Shown piece after piece: positions 8,551-17,432 of a stretch of DNA of 64,000 bases. Position 1 is the first letter of the stretch, and each line of letters starts with the position of its first letter. Under the pieces are notes generated by a model. That model was not told where the DNA came from. It saw only the letters and a program-made list of their open reading frames with translations, and ran no database searches. A program made the position numbers and the translations under genes. The DNA comes from Brevibacillus panacihumi (GTDB lineage: Bacteria; Bacillota; Bacilli; Brevibacillales; Brevibacillaceae). The DNA lies in assembly GCF_003710985.1 (NCBI RefSeq), contig NZ_RHHT01000046.1:62001-126000 (forward strand). The letters are read 5' to 3'.

Positions 8551-9192
8551 ATGCTGGAGAAGTTGAAAAAATGGTGGGAAGGCGACGGGGGCGGGGCGAA
8601 AAAGCTGAAGCCGATCCACTACTTCATCGTCGTTTTGGGCATTGGGCTGGCAATCATGATTTTGACCGACTTCATGCGAGTAGAAAAAGATCAGCCGCTC
8701 GGGTTTGGCTCACTTGGCAATGACTCGACTGGTCCGCCTGCTGGCGAGCTGGCAAGTCCGGCGATGGGCCCAGCTCCCGTACCGGATGTAATCGCGGAGT
8801 ACGAGAACATTTACGAAACGCAATTGCGTGAGATTCTTTCAACCGTCGTCGGGGTCGGTGCCGTAGAGGTCATGGTCAATCTGGACTCAACGCCAGAGTT
8901 GATTGTGGAAAAAAACACCAACACCCGATCCTCGACCAATCAGGAGACGGATAAGGATAAAGCGACCCGCAATCAAAACGATCAGTCCCGTGACGAGGAG
9001 GTGGTCATTGTCCAAGGCGGCAAGCAAGACCAGCCAGTCATCGTCAAAACCATGAAGCCTCGCGTCCGTGGCGTTCTGGTCGTTGCGAAGGGCGCCGACA
9101 ACATCCAGGTGAAAGCGTGGATTACCGAAGCCGTGCAAAAGGTATTGGACGTTCCGGTTTACAAGATATCGATTTTGCCAAAAAAAGGGTAG
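8551..9192 (+). CDS. spoIIIAG: Stage III sporulation protein SpoIIIAG
   Basis: A 213-residue single-pass protein: a short cytoplasmic basic start (MLEKLKKWWEG), a membrane helix at about 24-42, then an extracytoplasmic domain containing QLREILSTVVGVGAVEVMVNL and RGVLVVAKGADN, characteristic of SpoIIIAG, which forms a large ring in the intermembrane space. A Gln/Asn/Asp-rich loop lies between. The start is ATG 8551 after AGTGAGGTGAG; the in-frame GTG 8542 lies inside that ribosome site. Confidence 0.93.
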   Translation: MLEKLKKWWEGDGGGAKKLKPIHYFIVVLGIGLAIMILTDFMRVEKDQPLGFGSLGNDSTGPPAGELASPAMGPAPVPDVIAEYENIYETQLREILSTVVGVGAVEVMVNLDSTPELIVEKNTNTRSSTNQETDKDKATRNQNDQSRDEEVVIVQGGKQDQPVIVKTMKPRVRGVLVVAKGADNIQVKAWITEAVQKVLDVPVYKISILPKKG

Positions 9193-9205
9193 GAGGTAAT
9201 GGTCT

Positions 9206-9865
9206 ATGATTTTAAGAAAGCAAACGGTGTGGTTGTTGACAATGCTGGCAGTCATGGTGGTTCTGTCCGGTTATTATCTCGCCAAAGGTCCACAGGAGCA
9301 GGTCCCGACATCCGGACAGCAGCAGGCGGTAGAAAAGCAGGAACAAATCTCAGGAGTCGTCGTGGAATCCCACGAAGTCGATATTGCGCCTGATGCGAAG
9401 CCAGTCGACGGCAAGAGCGGACAGCCAGTAGCCCAAGCAACCAAAGAAGAGACGCCAAAGGATCAAGCCAAGAGCAATTCCCCCGCTGCTGTAGCTCCCG
9501 TCTCGGAGACGGCAAGCGAGATCTTCCAGGGCTATAAAATGAAACGCGAAGCGCAGTTCCAGCAGCAGAAGGATGAGCAGCTCGCGATCATGAGCAGCCC
9601 GGATTCTTCGCCGCAGGCCGTGGCCGAAGCGAAGGCCAAGTTCGAAGAGTTGTCCACGCAGGATACTGCTACGACGAATGTGGAAGAGATGCTGAAGGCA
9701 AGCGGCTACCAGGATGCGGTCGTCTTCATGCAAAATGACAAAGTGACCGTCATTGTGCAAAAAAATGAGCTGAGCCAGAGTGAAGCGGTCGAAATCATCG
9801 CGCACGTCAAGGAGCATCTGAATGTTCCGGCTACTAACGTAAAGGTTCAATTCAACGCTTCCTAA
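9206..9865 (+). CDS. spoIIIAH: Stage III sporulation protein SpoIIIAH
   Basis: A 219-residue protein with an N-terminal membrane anchor (about 6-26, VWLLTMLAVMVVLSGYYLA), a variable linker, and a C-terminal YscJ/FliF-type ring domain (about 120-219, with SDSS-like turn, AEAKAKFEELSTQ, SGYQDAVVFMQNDKVTVIVQ). SpoIIIAH binds forespore SpoIIQ across the septum. AGGAGG (9191-9196) is 9 bases before the ATG. It ends the operon, and a terminator follows at 9911-9958. Confidence 0.94.
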   Translation: MILRKQTVWLLTMLAVMVVLSGYYLAKGPQEQVPTSGQQQAVEKQEQISGVVVESHEVDIAPDAKPVDGKSGQPVAQATKEETPKDQAKSNSPAAVAPVSETASEIFQGYKMKREAQFQQQKDEQLAIMSSPDSSPQAVAEAKAKFEELSTQDTATTNVEEMLKASGYQDAVVFMQNDKVTVIVQKNELSQSEAVEIIAHVKEHLNVPATNVKVQFNAS

Positions 9866-9910
9866 ACACGCCGCCGACTTATAGGAAGGGGCCATATCGG
9901 GCATGATGGT

Positions 9911-9958
9911 AAGGATTTCCTCGCCTTTCTTACGGGAAAAGCAGGGAAATCCTTTCTT
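9911..9958 (+). terminator. Terminator of spoIIIA operon
   Basis: AAGGATTTCC (9911-9920) pairs perfectly with GGAAATCCTT (9945-9954), followed by TTCTT. The loop is long (24 bases) and may itself fold. Confidence 0.65.
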
Positions 9959-9985
9959 GACGTGCATCTGGCGACAAGCTACCAT
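9957..9985 (+). promoter_or_regulatory. Candidate sigma-A promoter of accBC
   Basis: TTGACG (9957-9962) and TACCAT (9980-9985) are 17 bases apart, just after the spoIIIA terminator and about 75 bases before the accB start. The -10 is only a 4/6 match. Confidence 0.45.
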
Positions 9986-10058
9986 GGTTTTATGGTCTGG
10001 CCATCTGCTACATATGGAACTCCCTGAGACATTTATTGAAGTGAAGGAGTGCTTTTCG

Positions 10059-10565
10059 TTGAATATCCATGAAATTCGAGAACTTATTAAGCTAATTGAT
10101 CAATCATCCATTCAAGAATTCAAGCTGGAATTAGAAGGCGCCAAAGTAAAGCTGACCAAATCCTCCGGCAAGGAGACAGTGGTAGTCACCCAGTCGGCGG
10201 TACCTGCTCCAGTCTTGCAGGCGGCTCCGGCACCTGCAGCACCGGTCGCAGCGCCAGTTGCAGCACCTGCTGCAGCGGAAGCACCGAAAGCTGCACCCGC
10301 AGCACCTGCTGCCGATGATGCCAACCTGCACAAAATCGTATCTCCGATGGTAGGGACCTTCTACAGCGCGCCAGAACCAGGCAAGCCTGCCTACGTGAAA
10401 GCCGGAGACAAGGTGAGCGCAAACAAGGTAGTGTGCATCGTGGAAGCGATGAAGCTGTTCAATGAGATCGAAGCTGAAGTAAACGGCGAAATCGTCAAGG
10501 TCCTGGTAGAGGACGGTCAACTGGTCGAATACGGTCAGCCTTTGTTTTTAGTAAAGCCGGAATAA
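10059..10565 (+). CDS. accB: Biotin carboxyl carrier protein of acetyl-CoA carboxylase
   Basis: A 168-residue carrier subunit. The N-terminal helix ([19 protein letters not shown]) is followed by an Ala/Pro-rich flexible linker (about residues 50-90) and the biotinyl domain, with the biotin-accepting lysine in [13 protein letters not shown]. The start is a TTG at 10059 with AAGGAG (10044-10049) 9 bases upstream; a longer open frame upstream has no ribosome site and does not resemble AccB. It is 16 bases from accC. The product carries carboxybiotin to the carboxyltransferase (accA/accD, not in this window) for malonyl-CoA synthesis. Confidence 0.95.
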   Translation: MNIHEIRELIKLIDQSSIQEFKLELEGAKVKLTKSSGKETVVVTQSAVPAPVLQAAPAPAAPVAAPVAAPAAAEAPKAAPAAPAADDANLHKIVSPMVGTFYSAPEPGKPAYVKAGDKVSANKVVCIVEAMKLFNEIEAEVNGEIVKVLVEDGQLVEYGQPLFLVKPE

Positions 10566-10581
10566 GGTGGGGGAGAGCGAA

Positions 10582-11937
10582 ATGTTCCAAAAAGTATTGA
10601 TTGCCAATCGCGGAGAGATCGCTGTGCGGGTCATTCGCGCATGCCGCGAGCTGGGCATTCGTACGGTCGCTGTCTACTCCGAAGCGGATAGTGAAGCGCT
10701 TCATGTCAAATTGGCCGACGAAGCTTATTGCATTGGTCCAAAAACATCAAAGGAAAGCTATCTGAACGTAACCAGCATCATGAGCGTTGCGACTAAGGTA
10801 GGAGCAGATGCCATCCATCCCGGTTACGGCTTTTTGGCTGAAAACGCGGATTTTGCAGAGATTTGCGCTGCCTGCAACATCACTTTTATCGGTCCTGATC
10901 CGGAAGCGATTGTGAAAATGGGCGACAAGGCCACTGCGAAGGAAACAATGAAAGCGGCAGGCGTCCCTACGGTTCCCGGTACAGACGGCTTGATCGAGGA
11001 TATTGCCGAAGCTATTCAAACAGCCAATGAGATTGGCTATCCCGTCATGGTCAAGGCGACAGCGGGCGGCGGCGGACGCGGGATGCGGGTTGCCGTCGAT
11101 GACGCAGATCTGGAAAAAGCCATTCGCCAGGCGCAGAACGAAGCCAAGACAGCATTTGGCAATCCGGGCGTCTACCTGGAGAAATTTGTGGAAGGACCGC
11201 GCCATGTCGAGATTCAGATCATGGCAGACAAGCACGGCAACGCTGTCTATTTGGGAGAGCGGGACTGCTCGATTCAGCGGCGCCATCAGAAGCTGATCGA
11301 AGAAGCTCCATCGCCTGCGCTCGGCGAGGAATTGCGCCAGCAGATGGGGGAAGCAGCGGTAGCAGCCGCCAAGGCGGTCTCCTACCACGGTGCAGGGACG
11401 GTCGAGTTCCTTCTGGATAAACACGGCAAATTCTATTTTATGGAAATGAATACGCGGATTCAGGTAGAGCACCCGGTCACGGAACTGGTCACAGGCTATG
11501 ACCTGATCAAGGAGCAGTTGACGGTAGCGGCAGGGGAACCCCTCTCGTTCCGCCAGGAAGACATCCGTCTGAATGGTTGGGCTATCGAATGCCGGATCAA
11601 TGCGGAGAATCCAGCGAAAAACTTCATGCCGTCGCCTGGCCGGATTACCGAGTACCTTCCTCCAGGAGGCTTTGGCGTGCGCGTCGACAGCGCTGCTTAT
11701 GCCGGCTATTCCATTCCGCCCTACTACGATTCGATGATTGCCAAGCTGATCGTCTGGGGCAAAGATCGCCAGGAAGCGATCGAGAGAATGAAGCGGGCAT
11801 TGGACGAATTTGTCGTGGAAGGTATTACGACAACCATTCCGTTCCATTTGAAAGTGTTGGATCATGAGGTGTTCGCCAGCGGAAATTTTGATACCAAATT
11901 CCTCGAAACCTATGATCTCAAGCTTGATGCCGAATAA
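10582..11937 (+). CDS. accC: Biotin carboxylase of acetyl-CoA carboxylase
   Basis: A 451-residue ATP-grasp enzyme that carboxylates biotin on AccB using bicarbonate and ATP. The N-terminal domain begins [19 protein letters not shown]; the glycine-rich ATP loop is [12 protein letters not shown] near residue 160; [14 protein letters not shown] near 290 holds catalytic residues. The start is ATG 10582, after GGTGGGGGAGAG. It forms an accBC operon, as in B. subtilis. Confidence 0.96.
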   Translation: MFQKVLIANRGEIAVRVIRACRELGIRTVAVYSEADSEALHVKLADEAYCIGPKTSKESYLNVTSIMSVATKVGADAIHPGYGFLAENADFAEICAACNITFIGPDPEAIVKMGDKATAKETMKAAGVPTVPGTDGLIEDIAEAIQTANEIGYPVMVKATAGGGGRGMRVAVDDADLEKAIRQAQNEAKTAFGNPGVYLEKFVEGPRHVEIQIMADKHGNAVYLGERDCSIQRRHQKLIEEAPSPALGEELRQQMGEAAVAAAKAVSYHGAGTVEFLLDKHGKFYFMEMNTRIQVEHPVTELVTGYDLIKEQLTVAAGEPLSFRQEDIRLNGWAIECRINAENPAKNFMPSPGRITEYLPPGGFGVRVDSAAYAGYSIPPYYDSMIAKLIVWGKDRQEAIERMKRALDEFVVEGITTTIPFHLKVLDHEVFASGNFDTKFLETYDLKLDAE

Positions 11938-11946
11938 AGAGCAAGT

Positions 11947-11975
11947 TTGTAAAACAGCAGTCTACTTGCTATAAT
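11947..11975 (+). promoter_or_regulatory. Sigma-A promoter of yqhY
   Basis: TTGTAA (11947-11952) and a perfect TATAAT (11970-11975) are 17 bases apart, 30 bases before the GTG start of yqhY. It shows that yqhY has its own promoter in addition to any read-through from accBC. Confidence 0.75.
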
Positions 11976-12005
11976 GGAATACAAATCCAAAGGGAGGTGC
12001 GAAGC

Positions 12006-12422
12006 GTGGAAGAATTTACTCCGGATCTAGATAGAACAGAATTAGGAAAGGTCCAGATCGCCCCTGAAGTCTTGGAAGTGATTGCTGGCATGGCTGCCGC
12101 AGAAGTGGAAGGCGTGGCTTCGATGAGCGGCGGCTTCGTTGGGGATATAGCGGAACGCTTGGGCCGTAAAAATATAGCTCGCGGAGTCCGCGTTGAGGTC
12201 GGTTCCCGTGAAGCGGCTGTAGATGTATCCATTATTGTGAAATACGGACACCGAATTCCAGAAGTCGCCCGTAATATTCAAGATAGTGTGCGCAACGGCA
12301 TTGAGAGCATGACCGGACTGTCGGTCGTCGAAGTCAATGTACATATTGTAGACGTAGAGTTGAAGGCTGAAGAAAAAGCACCGGTAACAACTGTAGTGGA
12401 AGACTATCAGCGGGTTCGCTGA
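12006..12422 (+). CDS. yqhY: Asp23/Gls24 family protein YqhY
   Basis: A 138-residue alkaline-shock (Asp23/DUF322) protein, with the family segments VQIAPEVLEVIAGMAAAEVEGV, VDVSIIVKYGHRIPEVARNIQ and VVEVNVHIVDV. In B. subtilis yqhY also follows accBC, and its loss disturbs acetyl-CoA carboxylase control. The start is GTG 12006 behind AGGGAGGT (11990-11997). It is followed by a terminator and then by amaP and a DUF2273 gene, partners that anchor Asp23 proteins at the membrane in staphylococci. Confidence 0.9.
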   Translation: MEEFTPDLDRTELGKVQIAPEVLEVIAGMAAAEVEGVASMSGGFVGDIAERLGRKNIARGVRVEVGSREAAVDVSIIVKYGHRIPEVARNIQDSVRNGIESMTGLSVVEVNVHIVDVELKAEEKAPVTTVVEDYQRVR

Positions 12423-12436
12423 CAAGCTGCGGATGG

Positions 12437-12463
12437 ATGCCCCCTACTTACAGGGGGCATTTT
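12437..12463 (+). terminator. Terminator after yqhY
   Basis: An 8-bp perfect stem (ATGCCCCC, 12437-12444, with GGGGGCAT, 12453-12460) is followed by a short TTT run. It is moderate in strength. Confidence 0.6.
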
Positions 12464-12565
12464 CCACTAGCGCGCCCGGCACGTCCTGCACGTCGGCCAT
12501 GACGATGAAGCACCCGAACCGCGCCCTGGATAGATAAGATAAGCAGGGCTGAAGGAGAGATGCAA

Positions 12566-13123
12566 GTGAACTTGTTTGATCGGTTTATCCTAACGATTTA
12601 CAGTTTTGCGCTGATCGTATTATCCTGCGTGATGATCGCGGTTACCAGCGGCTGGTTTTCCCAAGACCTGTTTCGTCCCTACATGGAACAGATTCTGTCA
12701 GGCACCAATATCGCCTACCTGATCGTCGCGATCATCTTCCTCATCGTCAGTCTCCGATTCTTTTTCAGTTCCTTCCGTTTCAAAAAATCCAAAGAGGATC
12801 GCAGTATCCGCCAGCGCAGCGATCTGGGGGAAATCAACATCACCATCCAGACGATCCAGACCATCGCGGAACGAGCAGCCAGACGCGTCAAGGGTGTACG
12901 AGATCTGCGCAGCGGTATCAAACTGCTGGAGAGCGGCACGATGATCACTCTGCATGTCTCGGTAGATGGGGAAACCCCGTTTCCCGAACTCACCCACAAT
13001 CTGCAACATGACGTCAAAGATCAGGTGGAGACCATCACCGGTCTGCTGATTTCCGAAGTAAAAATCGTCGTGACTGAGGTGGCTCAACAAGAAAACTACG
13101 CGGCACGCAAGCGTGTGGAATAG
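12566..13123 (+). CDS. amaP: Asp23 membrane anchor protein AmaP
   Basis: A 185-residue protein with two N-terminal membrane helices (about 8-32 and 52-72), a basic loop, and a cytoplasmic domain related to Asp23 (INITIQTIQTIAERAARRVKGV, then ISEVKIVVTEV). This is the layout of AmaP, which tethers Asp23-family proteins to the membrane. AAGGAG (12552-12557) is 8 bases before GTG 12566, which is preferred over ATG 12560. The neighbour yqhY supplies the likely partner and a DUF2273 gene follows after 12 bases. Confidence 0.85.
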   Translation: MNLFDRFILTIYSFALIVLSCVMIAVTSGWFSQDLFRPYMEQILSGTNIAYLIVAIIFLIVSLRFFFSSFRFKKSKEDRSIRQRSDLGEINITIQTIQTIAERAARRVKGVRDLRSGIKLLESGTMITLHVSVDGETPFPELTHNLQHDVKDQVETITGLLISEVKIVVTEVAQQENYAARKRVE

Positions 13124-13135
13124 AAGGTGAACACC

Positions 13136-13348
13136 ATGATTTGGGAGTTGTTGTGGGAGCACAAGGGGAAGCTATTGGGGATATTGGCCGGTATTTTTTT
13201 CGGCATCATCTACCTTATCGTCGGTTTTTGGGATACACTGGTCTTTGTCGTGTTTATCGGAACCGGATATTACATAGGCCGCAAACTGGATCACAAGGAA
13301 GATCTGCGGGAAATCCTCGATCGGATTCTTCCTGGGAAATTTCGGTGA
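13136..13348 (+). CDS. DUF2273 family small membrane protein
   Basis: A 70-residue protein with two membrane helices (about 12-30 and 33-48) and a charged tail ending in ILDRILPGKFR. DUF2273 proteins are almost always encoded beside Asp23/AmaP genes, as here. ATG 13136 follows GAAGGTG. A role in the AmaP-Asp23 membrane assembly is inferred. Confidence 0.82.
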   Translation: MIWELLWEHKGKLLGILAGIFFGIIYLIVGFWDTLVFVVFIGTGYYIGRKLDHKEDLREILDRILPGKFR

Positions 13349-13416
13349 CATCGGCGCGGGAGTCATGATCAGGGCTGGTCTGCTCCCACACTCACTTTAA
13401 TGAGCAGGTGAAAGAA

Positions 13417-13821
13417 ATGAAGCGTAGAACAGCACGAGAAAAAGCAGTCCAATGCCTGTTTCAGATCGACATGGCAGAAGTCCCGCTGAATGAAGCAATT
13501 GCACTGGTGATGGAGGACTCACAAGAAGATACCACGTTTTTACGGTATTTGCTGGACGGCGTGATCCGTAATCAGAATGAAATTGACAGTGAAATTAAAA
13601 AGTATCTGCGCGGCTGGAAGCTGGAGCGGATTGCCAACGTAGACCGCGCGATTCTGCGGCTCGCGTTCTTTGAGATCATGTATGAAGAGCAGACGCCAGA
13701 CAAGGTCGTGATGAATGAGGCAATTGAGATTGCCAAGCTTTTCAGTGACGAGCAATCCCACCGTTATATCAACGGCGTATTGTCCAGCTTCCTGCATGCT
13801 CGTGAAACAGCACAGGCATAA
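13417..13821 (+). CDS. nusB: Transcription antitermination factor NusB
   Basis: A 134-residue all-helical protein with RRTAREKAVQCLFQIDM at the start, RIANVDRAILRLAFFEIMY in the middle and VVMNEAIEIAKLFSDEQS-type C-terminal motif. NusB binds boxA RNA with NusE for rRNA antitermination. The start is ATG 13417 after AGCAGGTGAA; GTG 13408 lies in that site. Confidence 0.95.
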   Translation: MKRRTAREKAVQCLFQIDMAEVPLNEAIALVMEDSQEDTTFLRYLLDGVIRNQNEIDSEIKKYLRGWKLERIANVDRAILRLAFFEIMYEEQTPDKVVMNEAIEIAKLFSDEQSHRYINGVLSSFLHARETAQA

Positions 13822-13838
13822 AGGCAGGGGATACTAGG

Positions 13839-14807
13839 ATGACGAAGGTATTGTTGGGCATTGATACGAGCAATTACCGGACATCACTCTGCCTGGCTCG
13901 GGAAGACGGCCGGATTGTCGCGGAAGCAAAACGCCTCCTGAAGGTGAAGGAGGGAAAACGCGGTCTGCAACAATCCGAAGCCGTCTTTCAGCATGTGATG
14001 AACTTGCCAGAGCTAAGCGAGCAGATGAAATGGGAAGAGCACGAAATTGTCGCGATTTGCGTCAGTGAAAAGCCGCGCCCAGTGGACCAGTCGTACATGC
14101 CTGTCTTCAAGGTAGGAGAAGGATTGGCCAAGTCGCTTTCGATCTACTTGCAGGTGCCGCTTTATTTGACGACTCACCAGGAGGGCCATATCGCGGCAGG
14201 GGAATACACGGCCCAAGAGCGTCCTGCAGAGGACCGCTTTTTGGCGGTTCACCTCTCAGGGGGAACAAGCGAAATCCTGTTGTGTGAGCGGCAGGCATCT
14301 GGTTATGCGATTGAAAAGGTCGGTGGAACCATTGACCTGCATGCTGGCCAACTGGTGGATCGGATCGGCGTCGCGATGGGTATGTCCTTCCCTGCAGGGC
14401 CGCAGATCGAGGAGTTGGCGAAGCAGGCAGAGGGAGAGTTCCGCGTCTCCTCATCAGTAGACGGGCTCACATTCAGCTTCTCGGGACCAGAAGCCTCCCT
14501 TTTGCGGGCTATTTCAACTGGAGATGCGACTCATGCGCAGATTGCGCGGGCGACTGAGCAATGCATTGCCAACACCTTGGAAAAGGCATTGCGTCACGCG
14601 ATCGAACAAGGCTTGCCCCGCGACATCCTGATCGTCGGCGGAGTTGCCGCCAACCAGTACATGCGCGAGCGCTTGATCAAACGTCTCGAGCATCCCGCAG
14701 TGAAGGCCAAGCTGTACTTCTGTGATCCGGTATACTCCGGAGACAATGCGTACGGAGTAGCAATGCTCGGTTGGATGAAGCAAAAGACGAACAATAATCA
14801 ATCTTGA
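13839..14807 (+). CDS. Kae1/TsaD-like paralogue (ASKHA fold)
   Basis: A 322-residue protein of the Kae1/TsaD/YgjD superfamily. [17 protein letters not shown] is the first phosphate loop, HQEGH (around residue 110) is the metal-binding HxxxH motif, and [14 protein letters not shown] and [13 protein letters not shown] are further nucleotide-binding loops. It is shorter than the usual TsaD (about 340 residues) and lies between nusB and folD rather than with tsaB/tsaE, so it is probably not the essential tRNA t6A synthase but a second copy of unknown substrate. It starts at ATG 13839. Confidence 0.8.
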   Translation: MTKVLLGIDTSNYRTSLCLAREDGRIVAEAKRLLKVKEGKRGLQQSEAVFQHVMNLPELSEQMKWEEHEIVAICVSEKPRPVDQSYMPVFKVGEGLAKSLSIYLQVPLYLTTHQEGHIAAGEYTAQERPAEDRFLAVHLSGGTSEILLCERQASGYAIEKVGGTIDLHAGQLVDRIGVAMGMSFPAGPQIEELAKQAEGEFRVSSSVDGLTFSFSGPEASLLRAISTGDATHAQIARATEQCIANTLEKALRHAIEQGLPRDILIVGGVAANQYMRERLIKRLEHPAVKAKLYFCDPVYSGDNAYGVAMLGWMKQKTNNNQS

Positions 14808-14889
14808 ATGTTTCATATTTCGCCTTTACAGGGTGTTGTCAAATCGGTACACTAAAGGTATCGACGTTATAGAAGGAGGCTATTTCTCC

Positions 14890-15747
14890 ATGCCTGCAAC
14901 CATTCTTCAAGGAAAAGAAGTAGCGAAAAGCATTCGTGCCGAATTGGCAGAGGAAGTCGCCGGACTGAAACAACAGGGAATTACACCTGGTCTGACCGTG
15001 ATTCTTGTGGGAGATGATCCCGCTTCCCATTCCTATGTACGGGGGAAATCAAAAGGCTGCGAGGAAGTTGGCATTCAATCCGAGGTGATTTTGAAGGAGA
15101 CTTCCACGACCCAAGAGGAGCTTCTGGAAATCATCCAGCAATTGAATCAAAATCCGAACGTTAATGGGATTTTGGTCCAATTGCCATTGCCATCCCATAT
15201 CTCGGAGGAGGCAGTTTTGGATGCCATCGATCCGAGCAAGGATGTGGACGGTTTCCACCCGATCAATGTCGGGAATATGGTGATCGGCAAGGAGACCTTG
15301 CTTCCGTGTACTCCACATGGAGTGATTGAATTGATCAAACGCACAGGAACAGAGATCGCGGGCAAGCATGCCGTCGTGATCGGACGAAGCAACATCGTTG
15401 GGAAACCCGTCTCGCTCCTGCTGCAACGTGAAAATGCTACAGTTACGATGTGCCACTCGCGTACGAAGGATTTGCCATCCTTCACCAAAATGGCGGATAT
15501 TCTCGTCGTAGCAGCCGGTAAAGCGCATATGATCGGCAAAGAGCATGTGAAGCCCGGAGCGGTAGTGATCGATGTCGGGGTCAACCGCAATGAAGCTGGA
15601 AAGCTGGTTGGGGACGTCAAGTTTGACGAAGTCCAGGAGACAGCCAGCTATTTGACGCCAGTGCCGGGCGGAGTCGGACCGATGACCATCACCATGCTCC
15701 TGAAAAATACGGTAGAAGCCGCAAAGCAGCAAGCCAAACGCAGATAA
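14890..15747 (+). CDS. folD: Methylene-THF dehydrogenase/cyclohydrolase
   Basis: A 285-residue bifunctional one-carbon enzyme that converts 5,10-methylene-THF to 10-formyl-THF using NADP. Typical motifs are [36 protein letters not shown] and [10 protein letters not shown]. The start is ATG 14890 with AGAAGGAGG about 11 bases upstream; the longer frame from 14833 has no ribosome site. A clean terminator follows. Confidence 0.95.
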   Translation: MPATILQGKEVAKSIRAELAEEVAGLKQQGITPGLTVILVGDDPASHSYVRGKSKGCEEVGIQSEVILKETSTTQEELLEIIQQLNQNPNVNGILVQLPLPSHISEEAVLDAIDPSKDVDGFHPINVGNMVIGKETLLPCTPHGVIELIKRTGTEIAGKHAVVIGRSNIVGKPVSLLLQRENATVTMCHSRTKDLPSFTKMADILVVAAGKAHMIGKEHVKPGAVVIDVGVNRNEAGKLVGDVKFDEVQETASYLTPVPGGVGPMTITMLLKNTVEAAKQQAKRR

Positions 15748-15765
15748 GTCGGGAACCAATCATCC

Positions 15766-15799
15766 GGGAAATGGGAGTCGAAAACCCATTTCCCGTTTT
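15766..15799 (+). terminator. Terminator after folD
   Basis: A perfect 10-bp stem (GGGAAATGGG 15766-15775 with CCCATTTCCC 15785-15794) is followed by GTTTT. Confidence 0.75.
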
Positions 15800-15820
15800 C
15801 AGTCGAGGGGGGAGCGGCCT

Positions 15821-17188
15821 ATGGCCATTCAAGATATCCTATCCGTCAGTCAGTTAAATCGCAGCATCAAGCTTCTGCTGGAGAGAGATCCGCACTTGCA
15901 GGATGTTTGGGTGAGAGGAGAAATTTCCAATTTTACCCATCACTCCAGCGGACACATGTATTTCACGCTCAAGGATGATCAGTCGCGGCTCAAGGTCGTC
16001 ATGTTCGCCAGCTACAACCGCTTTCTGCGCTTCCTCCCCAAGAACGGGACCAAGGCGATTGTGCGCGGTTCCATCTCGGCTTTTGAACGGGATGGAGCGT
16101 ATCAGTTGTATGCAAAAGAAATGCAGCCGGACGGACTCGGCTCGCTGTACCTGGCTTTTGAGCAGCTAAAGGAAAAGCTGGCGCAGGAAGGCTTGTTCGC
16201 AGTGGAAAGAAAGCGCCCTTTGCCGCGTTTTCCGAAAAGGGTCGGAGTCGTCACCTCTCCTACAGGAGCGGCAATCCGTGACATCTGCATCACCATCAGA
16301 CGCCGCTACCCGCAAGCGGACATCGTCTTGGCCCCCGCGATTGTCCAGGGGGTGGAAGCTCCGCACTCCATCGTCAATGGCATTCGCAATCTCAACCGGC
16401 TCGCGGGCATCGATGTCATGATCGTAGGGCGTGGTGGAGGCTCGATTGAGGAACTGTGGGCATTTAATGACGAGCAGGTCGCACGCGCGATTGCCAGCTC
16501 GGCAATACCCGTGATTTCCGCTGTGGGACACGAGACCGATGTGACCATTGCCGATTTCGTCGCAGATGTTCGTGCAGCTACTCCGACGGCTGCGGCAGAA
16601 CTGGCAGTGCCCCATTACCTGGAATGGCAGCAGCGCGTTGAGCAGCTTGAGATGAGAACCCAGCGGGCGATGCGCCAGCTCGTCATGCAGGAGCGAAAAC
16701 GTCTGCAGGGGCTGGTCCAATCATATGCGATGCGTCAGCCTCAGCGCAGGCTGGAGGAAGCAGCTCAGCGGCTCGACCAAGCCCAGTTGCGAATGAGACA
16801 AGCCATGCGTCAGCTCATGCGGCTGCGCCGTGAGCAATACATTCGACTGGAGGAGCAGATCAGACGGTATCGCCTTGCCGATCACGTGAAGGAACGAAGA
16901 GAAAAAGTACGTACCCTGCGTTTGCGCCTCGATGAGCGAATGAACGCAGCATTGAAGCAAAAAAAGCTGGAATTCGCCTCCCGCCTGGCTCACCTGGATG
17001 CAGTAAGTCCCTTGAAGGTGATGCAGCGAGGCTTTTCCCTGGTTTATTCCGGAGATCAGCTGGTGAAATCCGTGGAGCAGTTTGCCACTGGAGACGAGCT
17101 CATGGTACGATTAAGCGATGGCAGCGCTACGGCGCGCGTGGAACGAATAGAGCGGGAGGAGAAAGAAAATGGCTCGCAAAAAAGCTGA
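15821..17188 (+). CDS. xseA: Exodeoxyribonuclease VII large subunit
   Basis: A 455-residue subunit of the single-strand exonuclease. An N-terminal OB-fold (about 1-100, LQDVWVRGEISNF and SGHMYFTLKD) is followed by the catalytic domain with VGVVTSPTGAAIRDI, VGRGGGSIEELWAFNDE and SAVGHETDVTIADFVAD, then a long coiled coil (about 260-390, rich in Arg/Gln/Leu). The start is ATG 15821, after GAGGGGGGAG. The 3' end overlaps xseB by 20 bases. Confidence 0.95.
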   Translation: MAIQDILSVSQLNRSIKLLLERDPHLQDVWVRGEISNFTHHSSGHMYFTLKDDQSRLKVVMFASYNRFLRFLPKNGTKAIVRGSISAFERDGAYQLYAKEMQPDGLGSLYLAFEQLKEKLAQEGLFAVERKRPLPRFPKRVGVVTSPTGAAIRDICITIRRRYPQADIVLAPAIVQGVEAPHSIVNGIRNLNRLAGIDVMIVGRGGGSIEELWAFNDEQVARAIASSAIPVISAVGHETDVTIADFVADVRAATPTAAAELAVPHYLEWQQRVEQLEMRTQRAMRQLVMQERKRLQGLVQSYAMRQPQRRLEEAAQRLDQAQLRMRQAMRQLMRLRREQYIRLEEQIRRYRLADHVKERREKVRTLRLRLDERMNAALKQKKLEFASRLAHLDAVSPLKVMQRGFSLVYSGDQLVKSVEQFATGDELMVRLSDGSATARVERIEREEKENGSQKS

Positions 17189-17432
17189 CGTGTCCCCCGA
17201 AGAGATGGACATGCCGTTTGAAGAAGCAATGAAGCGATTGGAAGAAGTCGTACAGCGTCTGGAAGAGGGCGATATCCCCTTGGAGGAATCCATTCATCTG
17301 TACCAGGAGGGAGTGACGCTGTCCCGAATCTGTGGACAGAAGCTCGAGGCGATCGAAGCCAAGATCACCCAACTGGTTGAGGAAGACGGACAAGTAAAGC
17401 AAAAGGCGTTTCGTCTGGAAGGGGAAGCATGA
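17169..17432 (+). CDS. xseB: Exodeoxyribonuclease VII small subunit
   Basis: An 87-residue two-helix protein (FEEAMKRLEEVVQRLEEG, then SIHLYQEGVTLSRIC), a standard XseB. It starts with the ATG at 17169 inside the end of xseA, with GGGAGGAGAAAG upstream, so the two subunits are translationally coupled. It overlaps ispA by 4 bases. Confidence 0.94.
   Translation: MARKKADVSPEEMDMPFEEAMKRLEEVVQRLEEGDIPLEESIHLYQEGVTLSRICGQKLEAIEAKITQLVEEDGQVKQKAFRLEGEA

Noticed and set aside
10200-10310. Direct repeats resembling a short tandem array
   Set aside because: They are Ala/Pro codons of the AccB linker, not a CRISPR or regulatory repeat.
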